Origin: Rummeliibacillus pycnus
GTDB lineage: Bacteria; Bacillota; Bacilli; Bacillales_A; Planococcaceae
Direction of reading: 5' to 3'
Assembly (NCBI RefSeq): GCF_002884495.1
Contig: NZ_KZ614145.1
Span: 620,001 to 684,000, forward strand
Length of the DNA: 64,000 bases
A program made the translations under genes and the position numbers. Of this stretch, positions 43,376-52,439 are shown in pieces. The first letter of the stretch is position 1. Every line of letters begins with the position of its first letter. The notes beneath the pieces were generated by a model. It searched no databases, had not been told where the DNA came from, and saw only the letters and a list, made by a program, of their open reading frames with translations.

Positions 43376-43756
43376 TTAATAAAAGACTTTATCTGTATTA
43401 TATTTTGCACGTAATACGTTAATTGCGTATGTTTCGTAAATTTCACGTTCCATTGGATCATCTACGATAAATGCTTCAATTTTATGAACTTCATCACGAT
43501 GGTTTTTCAATGGAGAAACATTATCTTCGAAATGTTTTTTTAAGCGTGGGCGCATTTTGCGTGCTTTCCCAACAAATAGCAATTCATTTTCTTTATTAAA
43601 GAAAAGAAGTAGGCCACCTTTATCTCGAGGGATTTTGTGGAAATCAATAAATCCGTAAATGGATGGAATGATTGCTTCTCCTTCTTTTGGTTTTTGTTCA
43701 CGTTGTCGGATGACAACATCTGGTTTTGGTAATTCAATTTTAATCAAAAAATTCAC
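43376..43756 (-). CDS. GIY-YIG-like nuclease domain protein
   Basis: 126 residues. GGLLLFFNKENELLFVGKARKMRPRLKKHF fits the GIY...YxGxxxxxxxRxxxH pattern of UvrC-type GIY-YIG domains in blocks, with LLLFF in the GIY place, so the catalytic Tyr residues are replaced. EIYETYAINVLRAKYN resembles the end of the domain with its Glu/Asn. It could be a non-catalytic relative. GAGGACGTG precedes the start. Confidence 0.7.
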   Translation of the reverse strand: MNFLIKIELPKPDVVIRQREQKPKEGEAIIPSIYGFIDFHKIPRDKGGLLLFFNKENELLFVGKARKMRPRLKKHFEDNVSPLKNHRDEVHKIEAFIVDDPMEREIYETYAINVLRAKYNTDKVFY

Positions 43757-43856
43757 GTCCTCATTTTCATATACAAATTATGCTAACATAAATCTAGCGG
43801 AAAAGAAAGTAAAGCTATATGCTAGGACCAAATAAGCATTTGAAATGGGGGATTTT

Positions 43857-44203
43857 ATGAATGAATGGCCAAAAGGTGTAGCTAAACCTGAAATCCGAGC
43901 ATTAAATTCTGCTGGATTATATTCAATTGCAGATTTATCCCGCAGTAACGGGCAGTAATACTCCCACCTCAAAAATCAGAGAAAGCAAAGAAGTTAGGTG
44001 GGAGATAAACTGCCTGTAAAAAGCCTGATTGGTTCAACTAATAATCATTGGGGATGAGGAAAACCCCCAATGATTAAAGTTTCACTTTGTCTAAAATCGG
44101 GGAAAAAGAATTGATGGATTTGCATGGAATGGGGAAAAAGACTTTAGAGGTATTGAAAAAGGAAATGGAAGAGCAGGGGATTCATTTTAAAAAGACCGAA
44201 TAA
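43857..44203 (+). pseudogene. Helix-hairpin-helix small protein interrupted by a 152-bp insertion
   Basis: The first 27 codons (MNEWPKGVAKPEIRALNSAG, LYSIADL) and the last 37 (SKIGEKELMDLHGMGKK, TLEVLKKEMEEQG, IHFKKTE) join in frame when 43940-44091 is removed. That yields a 64-residue HHH-type DNA-binding protein common in Bacilli. GGGGG lies upstream of the ATG. With the insertion the frame ends at TAA 43959. Confidence 0.75.
43940..44091. mobile_element. Non-autonomous IS200/IS605-like miniature element
   Basis: 152 bp. It has a 5' part with CTCCCACCT pairing with AGGTGGGAG (left-end palindrome) and a 3' part with GGTTCAACTAATAATCATTGG, here AATCATTGGGG pairing with CCCCCAATGATT and then AAAGTTTCACTTTGTC. 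That 3' hairpin is the style of TnpB-associated omega-RNA ends in IS605-family elements of Bacilli. No target duplication and no inverted terminal repeats, as expected for this family. Left flank TTTATC. Confidence 0.6.
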
Positions 44204-44207
44204 AAAT

Positions 44208-44252
44208 GTTTAGCCTTCTGTCATTTCAAAAAATAGAAGGTTAAACTTTTTT
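44208..44252. terminator. Terminator between HHH remnant and DinB gene
   Basis: GTTTAGCCTTCT pairs with AGAAGGTTAAAC, followed by T on the plus strand. Confidence 0.75.
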
Positions 44253-44721
44253 AGCACTCACGAATGAGGAAGTCGGAATTTACGGGAACTTTACCTAGTT
44301 CTCTTGCCCAAATGGATAACTGTCCAATATGATGAATTTCATGTGTAACGATGTGATAAAGAATTTTTTCATAGGAAAATTCTTTTGTTTTCCCATTTTT
44401 TAAATTGAAAATCAAAGATCTTTCTGTTTTCTCTTCTATGTGTTGGTTTAAAAAATGGAATGTACTATTTTTAATAGTAGAAGAATATTCTTGTACGTCT
44501 TTTAATGTTTTAATGGATTCCACATTTTTTTCAATGGCGGTTTCCTCACATATTTGATTGACCCATAATTCCTCACAATGTATAACATGAAAAAGTGTAT
44601 GTAAAATATTACCCATTCCGCCAACTCGTTGTTTAACTAATTCTTCATGTGTAATTTCTTCACACCATTTTAGCCATTCTTCTCTCACTTGCCAATTATA
44701 TTTAAATAATTTTAAGATCAT
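44251..44721 (-). CDS. DinB-family protein
   Basis: 156 residues, four-helix DinB/YfiT-like fold with the three metal-site His: HTLFHVIHCEELW and HIVTHEIHHIGQL. The superfamily includes thiol-dependent (bacillithiol) transferases. GAGGACTC is upstream. Adjacent to the alarmone synthetase gene, 26 bp downstream in the same direction, so possibly one operon. Confidence 0.88.
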   Translation of the reverse strand: MILKLFKYNWQVREEWLKWCEEITHEELVKQRVGGMGNILHTLFHVIHCEELWVNQICEETAIEKNVESIKTLKDVQEYSSTIKNSTFHFLNQHIEEKTERSLIFNLKNGKTKEFSYEKILYHIVTHEIHHIGQLSIWARELGKVPVNSDFLIREC

Positions 44722-44747
44722 TTTAATGAGTCCTCTCTAGTCATCAA

Positions 44748-45488
44748 CTATTGCTTATAGTGAAGGCCTACTTTTTTAATTTCATTAAACAGCAATCTTT
44801 CAGGATCGCTTGCTTCTTCAACCATTTCTTCATCAAGATCTGCTTCTTTAATCAGCGTAATTTCATTGTTTATTTTCTCCATTTTCCGATCAAGATGGGC
44901 AGCAGCTTTTGCAGCTTCTCTGAGTTCATCTGTTAGGTAACTAGGAACTTTTTTGTTATATTTATAGTAGATTTTATGTTCTAAACTAGCCCAAAAATCC
45001 ATAGCAATTGTACGAATTTGCATTTCAACAAAGACGTGTTCTTCACCATATGTCATGAATACAGGTATTTTCATAATGATATGCAGACTTTGATAACCAT
45101 TTGGTTTTGGATGCTCAATATAATCTTTTACTTCAATGACTTCAATATCTTCTTGTGATAGAATCATATCTGCTATACGATAGATGTCCGATCCAAAAGA
45201 ACAAATGATCCGAATACCAGCGATATCATGAATGTGTTCTTGAATAGATTGAATGGTAAATGGTAGATTTTTTTTGTGAACTTTCTTTAGAATACTTTCA
45301 GGTGATTTCACACGGGTATTAACGTGTTCAATTGGATTATATTCATGAATAAGTTGAAATTCTTCCTGTAAAATGTTAACCTTCGTTGTGATTTCATCAA
45401 GTGCAAATTTGTAAAGTAACATGCTTCGAGTAACTTCTGTCCTAAATTTCTTAAGTTTCTCTTTGTCTATTTTTGTAGGATTCAACAT
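44748..45488 (-). CDS. relP: Small alarmone synthetase, YwaC/RelP-like (p)ppGpp synthetase
   Basis: 246 residues from ATG 45488 (AAGGTG upstream). A single RelA/SpoT synthetase domain without hydrolase: EYNPIEHVNTRVKSPESILKK in parts (GTP-binding), HDIAGIRIICSF, DYIEHPKPNGYQSLH and MQIRTIAMDFWASLEHKIYYK. The match to B. subtilis YwaC (SAS2) is close along the length. It makes (p)ppGpp, typically in response to cell-wall stress. Confidence 0.9.
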   Translation of the reverse strand: MLNPTKIDKEKLKKFRTEVTRSMLLYKFALDEITTKVNILQEEFQLIHEYNPIEHVNTRVKSPESILKKVHKKNLPFTIQSIQEHIHDIAGIRIICSFGSDIYRIADMILSQEDIEVIEVKDYIEHPKPNGYQSLHIIMKIPVFMTYGEEHVFVEMQIRTIAMDFWASLEHKIYYKYNKKVPSYLTDELREAAKAAAHLDRKMEKINNEITLIKEADLDEEMVEEASDPERLLFNEIKKVGLHYKQ

Positions 45489-45636
45489 CAATGTCACCTT
45501 GCCTTTATGTAATCATTCTACAAGTATTTTCTCAAATTTTAGTAGATTTCGCACGTGGATTACAGTATAAGAATTAAAAATAATATTGACCTATTTTTGA
45601 AATCAGTTAAGTTTTAGTAGAAAGGAAGATGATTGC

Positions 45637-45810
45637 ATGAATATTAAAGTATTTTTTCTCAGAATAATAGCTGTTATTGCTTTTATACTGGGGATTTATA
45701 TGGTTCAGGTAAAAAATGGAGCAAGCTACTATTATTTATTGTCATTAGCAGCCTTCGTAGCTTTTTTCTACATCGACGACTACTCAAAAAAACAAAAGCA
45801 AAATCTCTAA
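45637..45810 (+). CDS. Small two-helix membrane protein (57 aa)
   Basis: Fifty-seven codons from ATG 45637 with AAAGGAAG ~9 nt upstream. Two hydrophobic helices (FFLRIIAVIAFILGIYMV and YYLLSLAAFVAFFYI) and a short basic tail KKQKQNL. A strong terminator follows the stop. Unrecognised but a convincing gene by signals. Confidence 0.7.
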   Translation: MNIKVFFLRIIAVIAFILGIYMVQVKNGASYYYLLSLAAFVAFFYIDDYSKKQKQNL

Positions 45811-45812
45811 AG

Positions 45813-45839
45813 AGCTATTCGATTGGATAGCTTTTTTTA
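45813..45839 (+). terminator. Terminator after the 57-aa gene
   Basis: AGCTATTC pairs with GGATAGCT, then seven T. Confidence 0.85.
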
Positions 45840-45840
45840 C

Positions 45841-45981
45841 ATGGGTGCTTGTGAAGAGAAAGCAGGCATGAGTGAAGCGGAAAAATGCGCGAGTGAGGCA
45901 AAAGGGAGTACGAGTGAAGCGAAAAGGACCCAAAGTAAAGCAAAAAAGCATCGAATGGAACAAATGAACGCACAAGTATAG
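45841..45981 (+). repeat. Degenerate 21-bp repeats encoding SEAK heptads
   Basis: About five units of ~21 bp around AGTGAAGCGAAAA. In one plus frame they read MSEAEKC, ASEAKGS, TSEAKRT, QSKAKKH, RMEQMNA, QV, stop. There is no ribosome binding site; the frame opens directly in the T run of a terminator. More likely an intergenic repeat than a gene. Confidence 0.6.
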
Positions 45982-46234
45982 AAAAATACTCGATTTACGA
46001 AAAATTCCTCAATTAAACCGCTTAAATTATCAAAAATTTATCGAATGACCTTCGAAACCAATCTTTAAAGTGATTTCCTCTAAAGAAACATATCGAATTC
46101 AACTCTATTATCTAGAAATCCTCATTAATTGTGAACATTTTGTTTCAATTTAATCTATTTACTATAGAAATAGAAAAAATAGCATTGAACAAAGAAAAAG
46201 TATGCATATAATAGAAAATGTGGAGGCGAGAACC

Positions 46235-46711
46235 GTGGAACTTAAGTTTTTAATAGAAAATGAGGATATATTAAGAACAGCATATTTTCCTGACTTTTTC
46301 TTTGAGGAAATAAAAATATTCGCAAAAGCAGTAAAGTATGAAAAAATATTACTTTTTCAGTCGGCATTACATGGCAAATTTTTGTTGAATTTAGGGGATG
46401 CCATAATTGAAATCTTGAAAACAGGTAATGAACAACAAGTAAAGGCTGTTGGGGAACCTTATACATATGAAATTTCCTTACAGTCTGATCCAGAAGAAAT
46501 TATCATCAAAACGCTTTTAAAACAAGAGGTTATTCAGAAATACTCGTACCCGAAAGAAGCGTTTTTAAAAGCATTAGCAGACGAAAGCAAACACTATTTA
46601 CACACTATTAAAAAGATGAATCCACGTATAGTTTTGGAAGATCAGTATCAATTATTAGCGAGTTGTTATGTTTATTTTGATGATTCGCCCCTATTTGAAT
46701 TCAATAGTTAG
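46235..46711 (+). CDS. Conserved hypothetical protein (158 aa)
   Basis: From GTG 46235 with GTGGAGG 7 nt upstream; the ATG at 46202 has no such site. Acidic soluble protein with no recognised motif (LIENEDILRTAYFPDF at the start, LLASCYVYFDDSPLFEF at the end). Co-directional with the next small gene. Confidence 0.65.
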   Translation: MELKFLIENEDILRTAYFPDFFFEEIKIFAKAVKYEKILLFQSALHGKFLLNLGDAIIEILKTGNEQQVKAVGEPYTYEISLQSDPEEIIIKTLLKQEVIQKYSYPKEAFLKALADESKHYLHTIKKMNPRIVLEDQYQLLASCYVYFDDSPLFEFNS

Positions 46712-46776
46712 AATCTTTGACCACGTCCCTATGAAATTATATAATGGCAACATGGAAATCGTAAGGAGTGAGTCTT

Positions 46777-46962
46777 TTGGAGAAAGAATGGACGTTTATG
46801 ATTGATGGCACTGAACATTATCGTAAAACAATGGAAGAAATATGCACTCAACTACCAATTGAAAATAGAGACGGGGAAGAATACGTTACTATTAAATACA
46901 AAGATTTTAAAAAGCTTGTTGAATTTTATATGAAAGAGCATTCACCTGATATACCATTTTAA
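46777..46962 (+). CDS. Small hypothetical protein (61 aa)
   Basis: TTG 46777 preceded by AAGGAG at 8 nt. Soluble and acidic, with GEEYVTIKYKDFKKLVEFYM. No family recognised. Confidence 0.6.
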   Translation: MEKEWTFMIDGTEHYRKTMEEICTQLPIENRDGEEYVTIKYKDFKKLVEFYMKEHSPDIPF

Positions 46963-47098
46963 TAAGTTCATTGAAATGGTTGCCTAAAATTCCACTTTCA
47001 TAAAAATAGCTTAAGATTGTAAAGATTCAATAGCTATACTTACAGAGAAAAGTGCAGCACCGCCAAAAACTATTTGCCATATAAATATTTCATGCTAT

Positions 47099-47138
47099 AA
47101 GGGACTGATCCAATTAATGGAACAGACCCTTCTTTTTT
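47099..47138 (+). terminator. Hairpin terminator
   Basis: AAGGG, CTG and TCC pair with GGA, CAG and CCCTT, followed by six T. Serves the small genes upstream. Confidence 0.65.
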
Positions 47139-47270
47139 GCAACTAAAGATACTTCAAACCTTGTTTCTAAAACGATTAGTATAATAAAGTACCAGCTTCC
47201 GCTTATTTACTGGTATGATAGAGAAAAAAACATCAAAATTTAAAAACGAATGCACCAAAGAGAAAGGATG

Positions 47271-48110
47271 TTGTACTTGAATTACCAAATCCCCGATATT
47301 CTCGCAATGTCAAACGCTGATCGTAAACTTCTTTTAGAAAAGGATTCTATTGCGGTTCTAGAAGAAATGTTAGTACATATTGGAAATACTGATGAAGGGA
47401 TTCGAGATCATCAACATTTACGTTTATTTTATGAACTCGTGCAATATGAATTATTGTCATCCGTTGATAAACAATATGTAGTTTCCCAATTAACGCAAGA
47501 TTCCTATATTTTCTTTAAGATTGGAGAAAAGAATACAGATTCTATTTTCCAACGTTCCTTGTCTGTCTTATGGCTAACTTATTTAATAAGAAATGATGCT
47601 GAACAAGGATTCTTATCAACTGAACAATATAAAGAAATTTTAGATTTCGCCACTCTCTACTTATCAAAAGAAAAGGATACAAGGGGATATATTGAAGGAA
47701 AAGGGTGGGCCTATGGTATTGCCAATGGAGCGGATTTAATAGTGGCACTTATTCAACATCCAAATTTTCATATCTATTTTGCCCCACCCATTTTGCAATG
47801 TATTCGGGATTGCTTTTGGAAGGGAACCGTTTATGTAGATGATGAAGAAGAACGATTTGTAGAAATAATCGAGGCTTTAATTCGCAAAGAGATCGATGAA
47901 GAACTTATTATTGAGTGGGTAGAACAGGTCTTTGACTCTTTAGAATATAGTAAGCAAACGATTGGCTATAGCCCTTTATTGCTGAAAGCTAGAACCGAAA
48001 CTCTTCATTTTATGAAAACATTCTATTTCACTTTAAAATTCAGACAAATAATGCCTGAATTACAAGGTGCAGTTTCACATTTCATTGGAAAATGGATGAA
48101 AATTAGATAA
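47271..48110 (+). CDS. DUF2785 family protein
   Basis: About 280 residues, alpha-helical, with KGWAYGIANGADLIVALIQHP, the signature region of DUF2785. No catalytic motif known. The start is uncertain: AAAGG lies just before TTG/TTG codons at 47271 and 47277, and an ATG at 47250 lacks a site. Followed by a DinB-like gene 18 bp on, so probably one operon. Confidence 0.75.
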   Translation: MYLNYQIPDILAMSNADRKLLLEKDSIAVLEEMLVHIGNTDEGIRDHQHLRLFYELVQYELLSSVDKQYVVSQLTQDSYIFFKIGEKNTDSIFQRSLSVLWLTYLIRNDAEQGFLSTEQYKEILDFATLYLSKEKDTRGYIEGKGWAYGIANGADLIVALIQHPNFHIYFAPPILQCIRDCFWKGTVYVDDEEERFVEIIEALIRKEIDEELIIEWVEQVFDSLEYSKQTIGYSPLLLKARTETLHFMKTFYFTLKFRQIMPELQGAVSHFIGKWMKIR

Positions 48111-48128
48111 AGGATAGGGGGAGAATTT

Positions 48129-48620
48129 ATGATTGAAAAATTATTCAAAGAATCTATTTTAGCGCGTTTTGCAGACATCAAAAAACAGGGTGATGGTACG
48201 ATTGCACAATTATCAATCGAAGAAATGCAATGGATACCAAATGCAGAATCAAATAGTATTGCTATTTTAATCAAACATATTTGTGGTAATATTCTTTCAA
48301 GAAGTACGGATTTTCTTACAACTGATGGTGAGAAATCTTCAAGAAATCGGGATGATGAATTTATAGATAATTCCTCATCAAAAGAACAATTGTTGGTATC
48401 TTGGGAAAATGCATGGACTTTGTTATTCGAAACAATCGAACAATTATCACCAGAAGACTTGGGTAAAAATGTTCTATTAAAAGGAAAGGAGCTCTCTGTA
48501 ATCGAAGCCTTGCATAAACAATTAGCACATTATGCCACACATGTTGGACAAATAATGTATATCGGGAAACAAATTAAAAAAGATCAATGGAAAACATTAA
48601 GTATCCCTAAAAAAGCATAA
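48129..48620 (+). CDS. DUF1572 (DinB-like) family protein
   Basis: 163 residues. ILIKHICGNILSRSTDFLTTDG, SWENAWTLLFETIEQL and HYATHVGQIMYIGKQIKKDQWKTLSIP in short blocks are DUF1572 features; the fold is DinB-like with three potential metal His. GGGGGAG precedes the ATG. Second DinB-superfamily gene in the window. Confidence 0.85.
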   Translation: MIEKLFKESILARFADIKKQGDGTIAQLSIEEMQWIPNAESNSIAILIKHICGNILSRSTDFLTTDGEKSSRNRDDEFIDNSSSKEQLLVSWENAWTLLFETIEQLSPEDLGKNVLLKGKELSVIEALHKQLAHYATHVGQIMYIGKQIKKDQWKTLSIPKKA

Positions 48621-48622
48621 AG

Positions 48623-48659
48623 AAAAGCTCGTTCCCATTTTGAGAACGAGCTTTTTTTT
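48623..48659. terminator. Terminator between convergent genes
   Basis: AAAAGCTCGTTC pairs with GAACGAGCTTTT, then T run. Confidence 0.9.
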
Positions 48660-49836
48660 AATGTACTGCATGAGCTTGTTTAGCAGCAGCTTCTTTTTGG
48701 TCTTTCTTGTTGATACAAATTTTTAATAGTGGAGGTGTTATAACGGTTGTAAAGACGATCGCAATGATCATAGGTGTGAAATATTCTTGAGAGAATAATC
48801 CCGCAGAATATCCGATATTAGAAGTAATCAATGCTACTTCACCACGAGATACCATTGCTGTACCGATAAGAGTGGATGACATCATGTTGTAGCCAGTAAT
48901 CTTTGCACCGAATCCTCCTCCGATAATTTTCGTAATAACGGAGACAATACACAAAACAACAATTAACCAAATATGTTCGCCAATTCCACTAAACGTAACA
49001 GATAATCCAATGCTTACAAAGAAAACTGGGATGAAGATGACGCTAACCGTAGGTGATAACTTATCTTCAAATTGTTCACGGTGTTTATCATTAGCAAGAG
49101 ATAGACCTGCAAAGAATGCACCAATAATATTACTAATTCCCATATAATCTGCAAAATAAGCATATGTAAAGCAAAGTATGACTGCGAATACCATTGAAAG
49201 ATCTGGAACTTTAAATTTATCAATGGTATTTGAAATGGCTGGTACCACTTTCCAATTGCATACAATAATCACTGCAAAGAAAATGACTTGTTTTATCAAA
49301 ACGAGAGAAATGGAAGTATCTCCTCCAACGGTAAGACTCATAACGATGGCTAATAGGATTAAACCAATGATATCATCCGCAATCGCTGCACCGAGTACTG
49401 TTGCACTTTCTCGTGTATTCATCTGACCTAATTCTCGGAAAGTTTGAACAGAGATACTAACAGATGTTGCTGTTAGGACAATCCCAAGGAATAATGCATG
49501 AGAAGGATCCATACCAAATCCAATTCCCACTATGTAACCACCAATCAGTGGAAGCATAACACCGAATGAGGCAACTGATAAAGCAGATTTTAAACTGGCA
49601 GTTAAATCTTTTAGATTGGTTTCAAGCCCTGCAAAGAACATAAGGAAAATGACCCCTAATTCACTAAATGTATGTAGGAATTCATCTTTATTATCAATTA
49701 GTCCAAAAATAGCAGGGCCTATTAAAATCCCCACTATGATTTCTCCTAAAACACTAGGTTGACCAAATCTTGTAGCTATATATCCGGCAATCTTAGCTGC
49801 TAATATGATAATAACTAGTTGTATAAGTATTTCCAT
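48658..49836 (-). CDS. CPA2-family monovalent cation/proton antiporter (KefB-like)
   Basis: 392 residues, about 12 membrane segments. GEIIVGILIGPAIFG at the start, FLMFFAGLETNLKD, and the ion-binding AAIADDIIGLILLA motif in the middle (DD pair). No C-terminal TrkA domain. Na+/H+ or K+/H+ exchange. ATG 49836 is preferred: GGAGGTC lies upstream. Confidence 0.9.
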   Translation of the reverse strand: MEILIQLVIIILAAKIAGYIATRFGQPSVLGEIIVGILIGPAIFGLIDNKDEFLHTFSELGVIFLMFFAGLETNLKDLTASLKSALSVASFGVMLPLIGGYIVGIGFGMDPSHALFLGIVLTATSVSISVQTFRELGQMNTRESATVLGAAIADDIIGLILLAIVMSLTVGGDTSISLVLIKQVIFFAVIIVCNWKVVPAISNTIDKFKVPDLSMVFAVILCFTYAYFADYMGISNIIGAFFAGLSLANDKHREQFEDKLSPTVSVIFIPVFFVSIGLSVTFSGIGEHIWLIVVLCIVSVITKIIGGGFGAKITGYNMMSSTLIGTAMVSRGEVALITSNIGYSAGLFSQEYFTPMIIAIVFTTVITPPLLKICINKKDQKEAAAKQAHAVH

Positions 49837-49851
49837 AAGTCTGACCTCCAA

Positions 49852-50205
49852 TAGCTAAAAAGAAAAAGTTGAAAAATTCTAATAATTCAAGACTATATAA
49901 TGTCACTTATAGTATGTAAAAAAACGGACATTAACCCCTTTTCTCTAAACAATATGTTTCTATCTTACCACAATTTTCGAAAGAGAGTTATAGAAAGCTA
50001 CAAAATATTCACTTTCTAAAAGTTATGCTAAGCATGAACTATTGATCATGCGAACTTTAGGATCGTTTTATATAGAGTGGATGAATTTCAGAATAAAAAA
50101 TGAACTAGAAGCATAAAAAGAAACAATTTGTAAAAGCATTTGCATACACTATAAAGAAAACCATTTCAGATTCATTTCTCAAATCATTCTTCTGTCAATG
50201 TGCAG
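49852..50205. other. Intergenic, no gene seen
   Basis: About 350 bp between the antiporter and a small gene. No supported ORF or structured leader. Confidence 0.5.
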
Positions 50206-50216
50206 GGGGGATCAAG

Positions 50217-50363
50217 ATGAAGTTTGGGAATAAGAAACAGATTCAAAAGCTCTATCGCGAACAAATGCGTTATAAAAAAGAGAAAGAAATAAGCTTCATT
50301 GAAATGATTTTCATGATTCTTATTGTTGCTGTTTTGGTTTTCATTGGCCATTTCTTTGGATAA
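50217..50363 (+). CDS. Small single-pass membrane protein (48 aa)
   Basis: Forty-eight codons from ATG 50217 with AGGGGGGA upstream. A basic N-terminal half (KKQIQKLYREQMRYKKEKE) precedes one membrane helix (IFMILIVAVLVFIGHFF). A strong terminator follows. Family not recognised. Confidence 0.65.
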   Translation: MKFGNKKQIQKLYREQMRYKKEKEISFIEMIFMILIVAVLVFIGHFFG

Positions 50364-50370
50364 GATATCA

Positions 50371-50420
50371 AGGGGCTTGTTCATAAGTTAAGAATTTACT
50401 TATGAGCAAGCCCCTCTTTT
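50371..50420. terminator. Long bidirectional terminator
   Basis: AGGGGCTTG and TTCATAAGT pair with ACTTATGA and CAAGCCCCT. Confidence 0.88.
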
Positions 50421-50439
50421 AAAAGCTAAATCGTTAACA

Positions 50440-50760
50440 TTATATAAGATAACGAATTGCTGCCATTGAGATGACACCAACTACTACTGTCGTAGATAAA
50501 CTTTTTGTCCAAATGGCTATAATCAGTGTAGGGAGAAATGCAGCAACAACTGGCCAATTGAGAGTTACAAATGATCCATCTGTATTTAACAAATTCTCAA
50601 CAACTAAAGCACTTAAAATACAAATAGGGATGAATGACAACCATTTTAACACGACATCTGGTAATTTTACGTTACGGACAAAGATAAAAGGAATAATTCT
50701 TGGTAGCCAAGTTACAACTGCACAACCAACAATTATCCAAATAATCGTATTTGTGCTCAT
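50440..50760 (-). CDS. azlD: Branched-chain amino acid exporter small subunit AzlD
   Basis: 106 residues, four membrane segments, AzlD family (TWLPRIIPFIFVRNVKLP, KWLSFIPICILSALV). Overlaps the azlC stop by 4 nt (ATGA). With AzlC it exports branched-chain amino acids or analogues. Confidence 0.9.
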   Translation of the reverse strand: MSTNTIIWIIVGCAVVTWLPRIIPFIFVRNVKLPDVVLKWLSFIPICILSALVVENLLNTDGSFVTLNWPVVAAFLPTLIIAIWTKSLSTTVVVGVISMAAIRYLI

Positions 50761-51488
50761 CGATCAATCACCACCCCAACCGTTGCGACAACTATTGTTG
50801 AAATAAGCACTGCTAAATGAGATGGCATAAAGTATGAAAAGATATACATACACAAAGCGATTAAACCGATTAACAATAAATTTTTGGCAAGTTTCGATTT
50901 ACCGACACTTTGCAATTGGAGGACAAGCAATGCAACAAACATTGCTGTTAATGCAAAATCAAGTCCCCATTTTTCAGGATTTGCAACCCATTGACCTAAA
51001 AAAGCGCCTGCAATACATGAAGCAATCCAAACTAAATAGGCCGTTAAGTTTAATCCATCCATCCATTTTCCGCTTAACTTTTTCGTTTGCATCCATTTTG
51101 TCACAGCAACTCCAAAAGTCTCATCAGTAAGTAACGTACCAAAACCAACATTTCTTACTAAAGAATACCTCGTAAAATGTGGTGCCAACGTAAGACTCAT
51201 TAAAAAATGACGCAGATTTACAATGAAGATCGTCAAGATAATGGCAGATGGAGGGCTATTCGAAATGACTAACGCACAAAAAATAAATTGAGCAGAGCCA
51301 GCATAAACTAGCACTGTTAAAAAGGCAATTTCAAACAAGCTTAATCCAGAAGCTGCTCCCACTACCCCAAAGGCTAATCCAATACTTATGTATCCTAATA
51401 ATGTGGGTATGCAATCTTTTACTCCCTGTAGGAAAGAATCCTCCTCGTGGAACCGAATTTGTTCAACAGTTTCCGAAGGCGTATTCAA
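50757..51488 (-). CDS. azlC: Branched-chain amino acid exporter large subunit AzlC
   Basis: 243 residues with TLLGYISIGLAFGVVGAASG, VYAGSAQFIFCAL and NLRHFLMSLTLAPHF, diagnostic of AzlC. TTG 51488 is chosen because AGAGGTG lies 7 nt upstream. No T-box or other leader is visible; the regulator is not in this window. Confidence 0.9.
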   Translation of the reverse strand: MNTPSETVEQIRFHEEDSFLQGVKDCIPTLLGYISIGLAFGVVGAASGLSLFEIAFLTVLVYAGSAQFIFCALVISNSPPSAIILTIFIVNLRHFLMSLTLAPHFTRYSLVRNVGFGTLLTDETFGVAVTKWMQTKKLSGKWMDGLNLTAYLVWIASCIAGAFLGQWVANPEKWGLDFALTAMFVALLVLQLQSVGKSKLAKNLLLIGLIALCMYIFSYFMPSHLAVLISTIVVATVGVVIDR

Positions 51489-51783
51489 AAAAATCACCTC
51501 TTGTAAAATTATATTCTAATAAGAATACACTATTATTAGCATAATTTACAGTACTTTCAGAAAAGTTAGGAGAAAACTAACATGATGTGTCAGTTGGACA
51601 ATGGCATTTATCGATCCATTAGGTATTTTTAACACACTAATGTTGCTTTTTAAAAATACCAAAAAAGTGTTGGACAGAAATGGTAAGTCTTGTTTAAAAA
51701 CAAGTAGAAGTAGAAAAAATGTAATCTAAAACAGTATCTTTTATAACATCCATTTAAAATTTTGAAAGTTGGAGGGTGGACAG

Positions 51784-52140
51784 ATGGCATTAAAAAGAAT
51801 ACTAAAAGTCATAACAGCTATTGTCCTAATAATCGTAATCACAGCCCCCATCTATTTTCATCACGAAAAAAAAGAAAAGTACGAAGATACATTAGATTAT
51901 TTAATGAACAATCGCGAGTATTACGAAAGTGAAATGCAAAGTATCACTGTAACACACACTCTCTCAGGTATCTGGTTACCCCATAAAAATGAATGGACCG
52001 TCCAAGTCGTTTTTAACAATGAACCAAAAGCTAAATATTTCTACAATGTAACTGATGGAAAAGTTATTCAAACGAGTTGGACGGGCAGTACCGAAAATAA
52101 TATTTATATGCATTCGGAGAGTGTGGAGTGCGGGGATTAG
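51784..52140 (+). CDS. Small membrane-anchored protein (DUF3139-like)
   Basis: 118 residues from ATG 51784 with GGAGGGTGG upstream. One N-terminal helix (VITAIVLIIVITAPIYF), then an extracellular domain with YEDTLDYLMNNREYYESEMQ and WTVQVVFNNEPKAKYFYNV in short blocks. Layout and size fit DUF3139 exported proteins; assignment tentative. Confidence 0.65.
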   Translation: MALKRILKVITAIVLIIVITAPIYFHHEKKEKYEDTLDYLMNNREYYESEMQSITVTHTLSGIWLPHKNEWTVQVVFNNEPKAKYFYNVTDGKVIQTSWTGSTENNIYMHSESVECGD

Positions 52141-52144
52141 ATTA

Positions 52145-52176
52145 AACCCTCAGTAGAACATGTCTACTGAGGGTTA
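52145..52176 (+). terminator. Terminator-like hairpin
   Basis: AACCCTCAGTAGA pairs with TCTACTGAGGGTT; T run short. Confidence 0.7.
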
Positions 52177-52439
52177 TTTAAGTATTAAAGCAGAATTAAT
52201 ACCAATGTTGAAAAGTCACCTTGTTTTTAATACCTTTTTTGTGAAAGAGGAACATAGAAATCAATTATCTAAACTGTCTTTCTCCTACTTCAGCAGATTA
52301 GAAATATCCATTTCTAATATCGGCTTGTTTATTGAATAATAATTATCATTAATTTTTATTTCATCGTTTAAAAAGGTTAGATTTAACTCTTTGCTATCAA
52401 GATGAAATGGAAGAAAACAACGATTCAAGATTTTTATAT

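Noticed and set aside
45841..45981. Repeat frame MGACEEKAG...SEAK as a real small gene
   Set aside because: It opens in the T run of a terminator with no ribosome binding site; kept only as a repeat.
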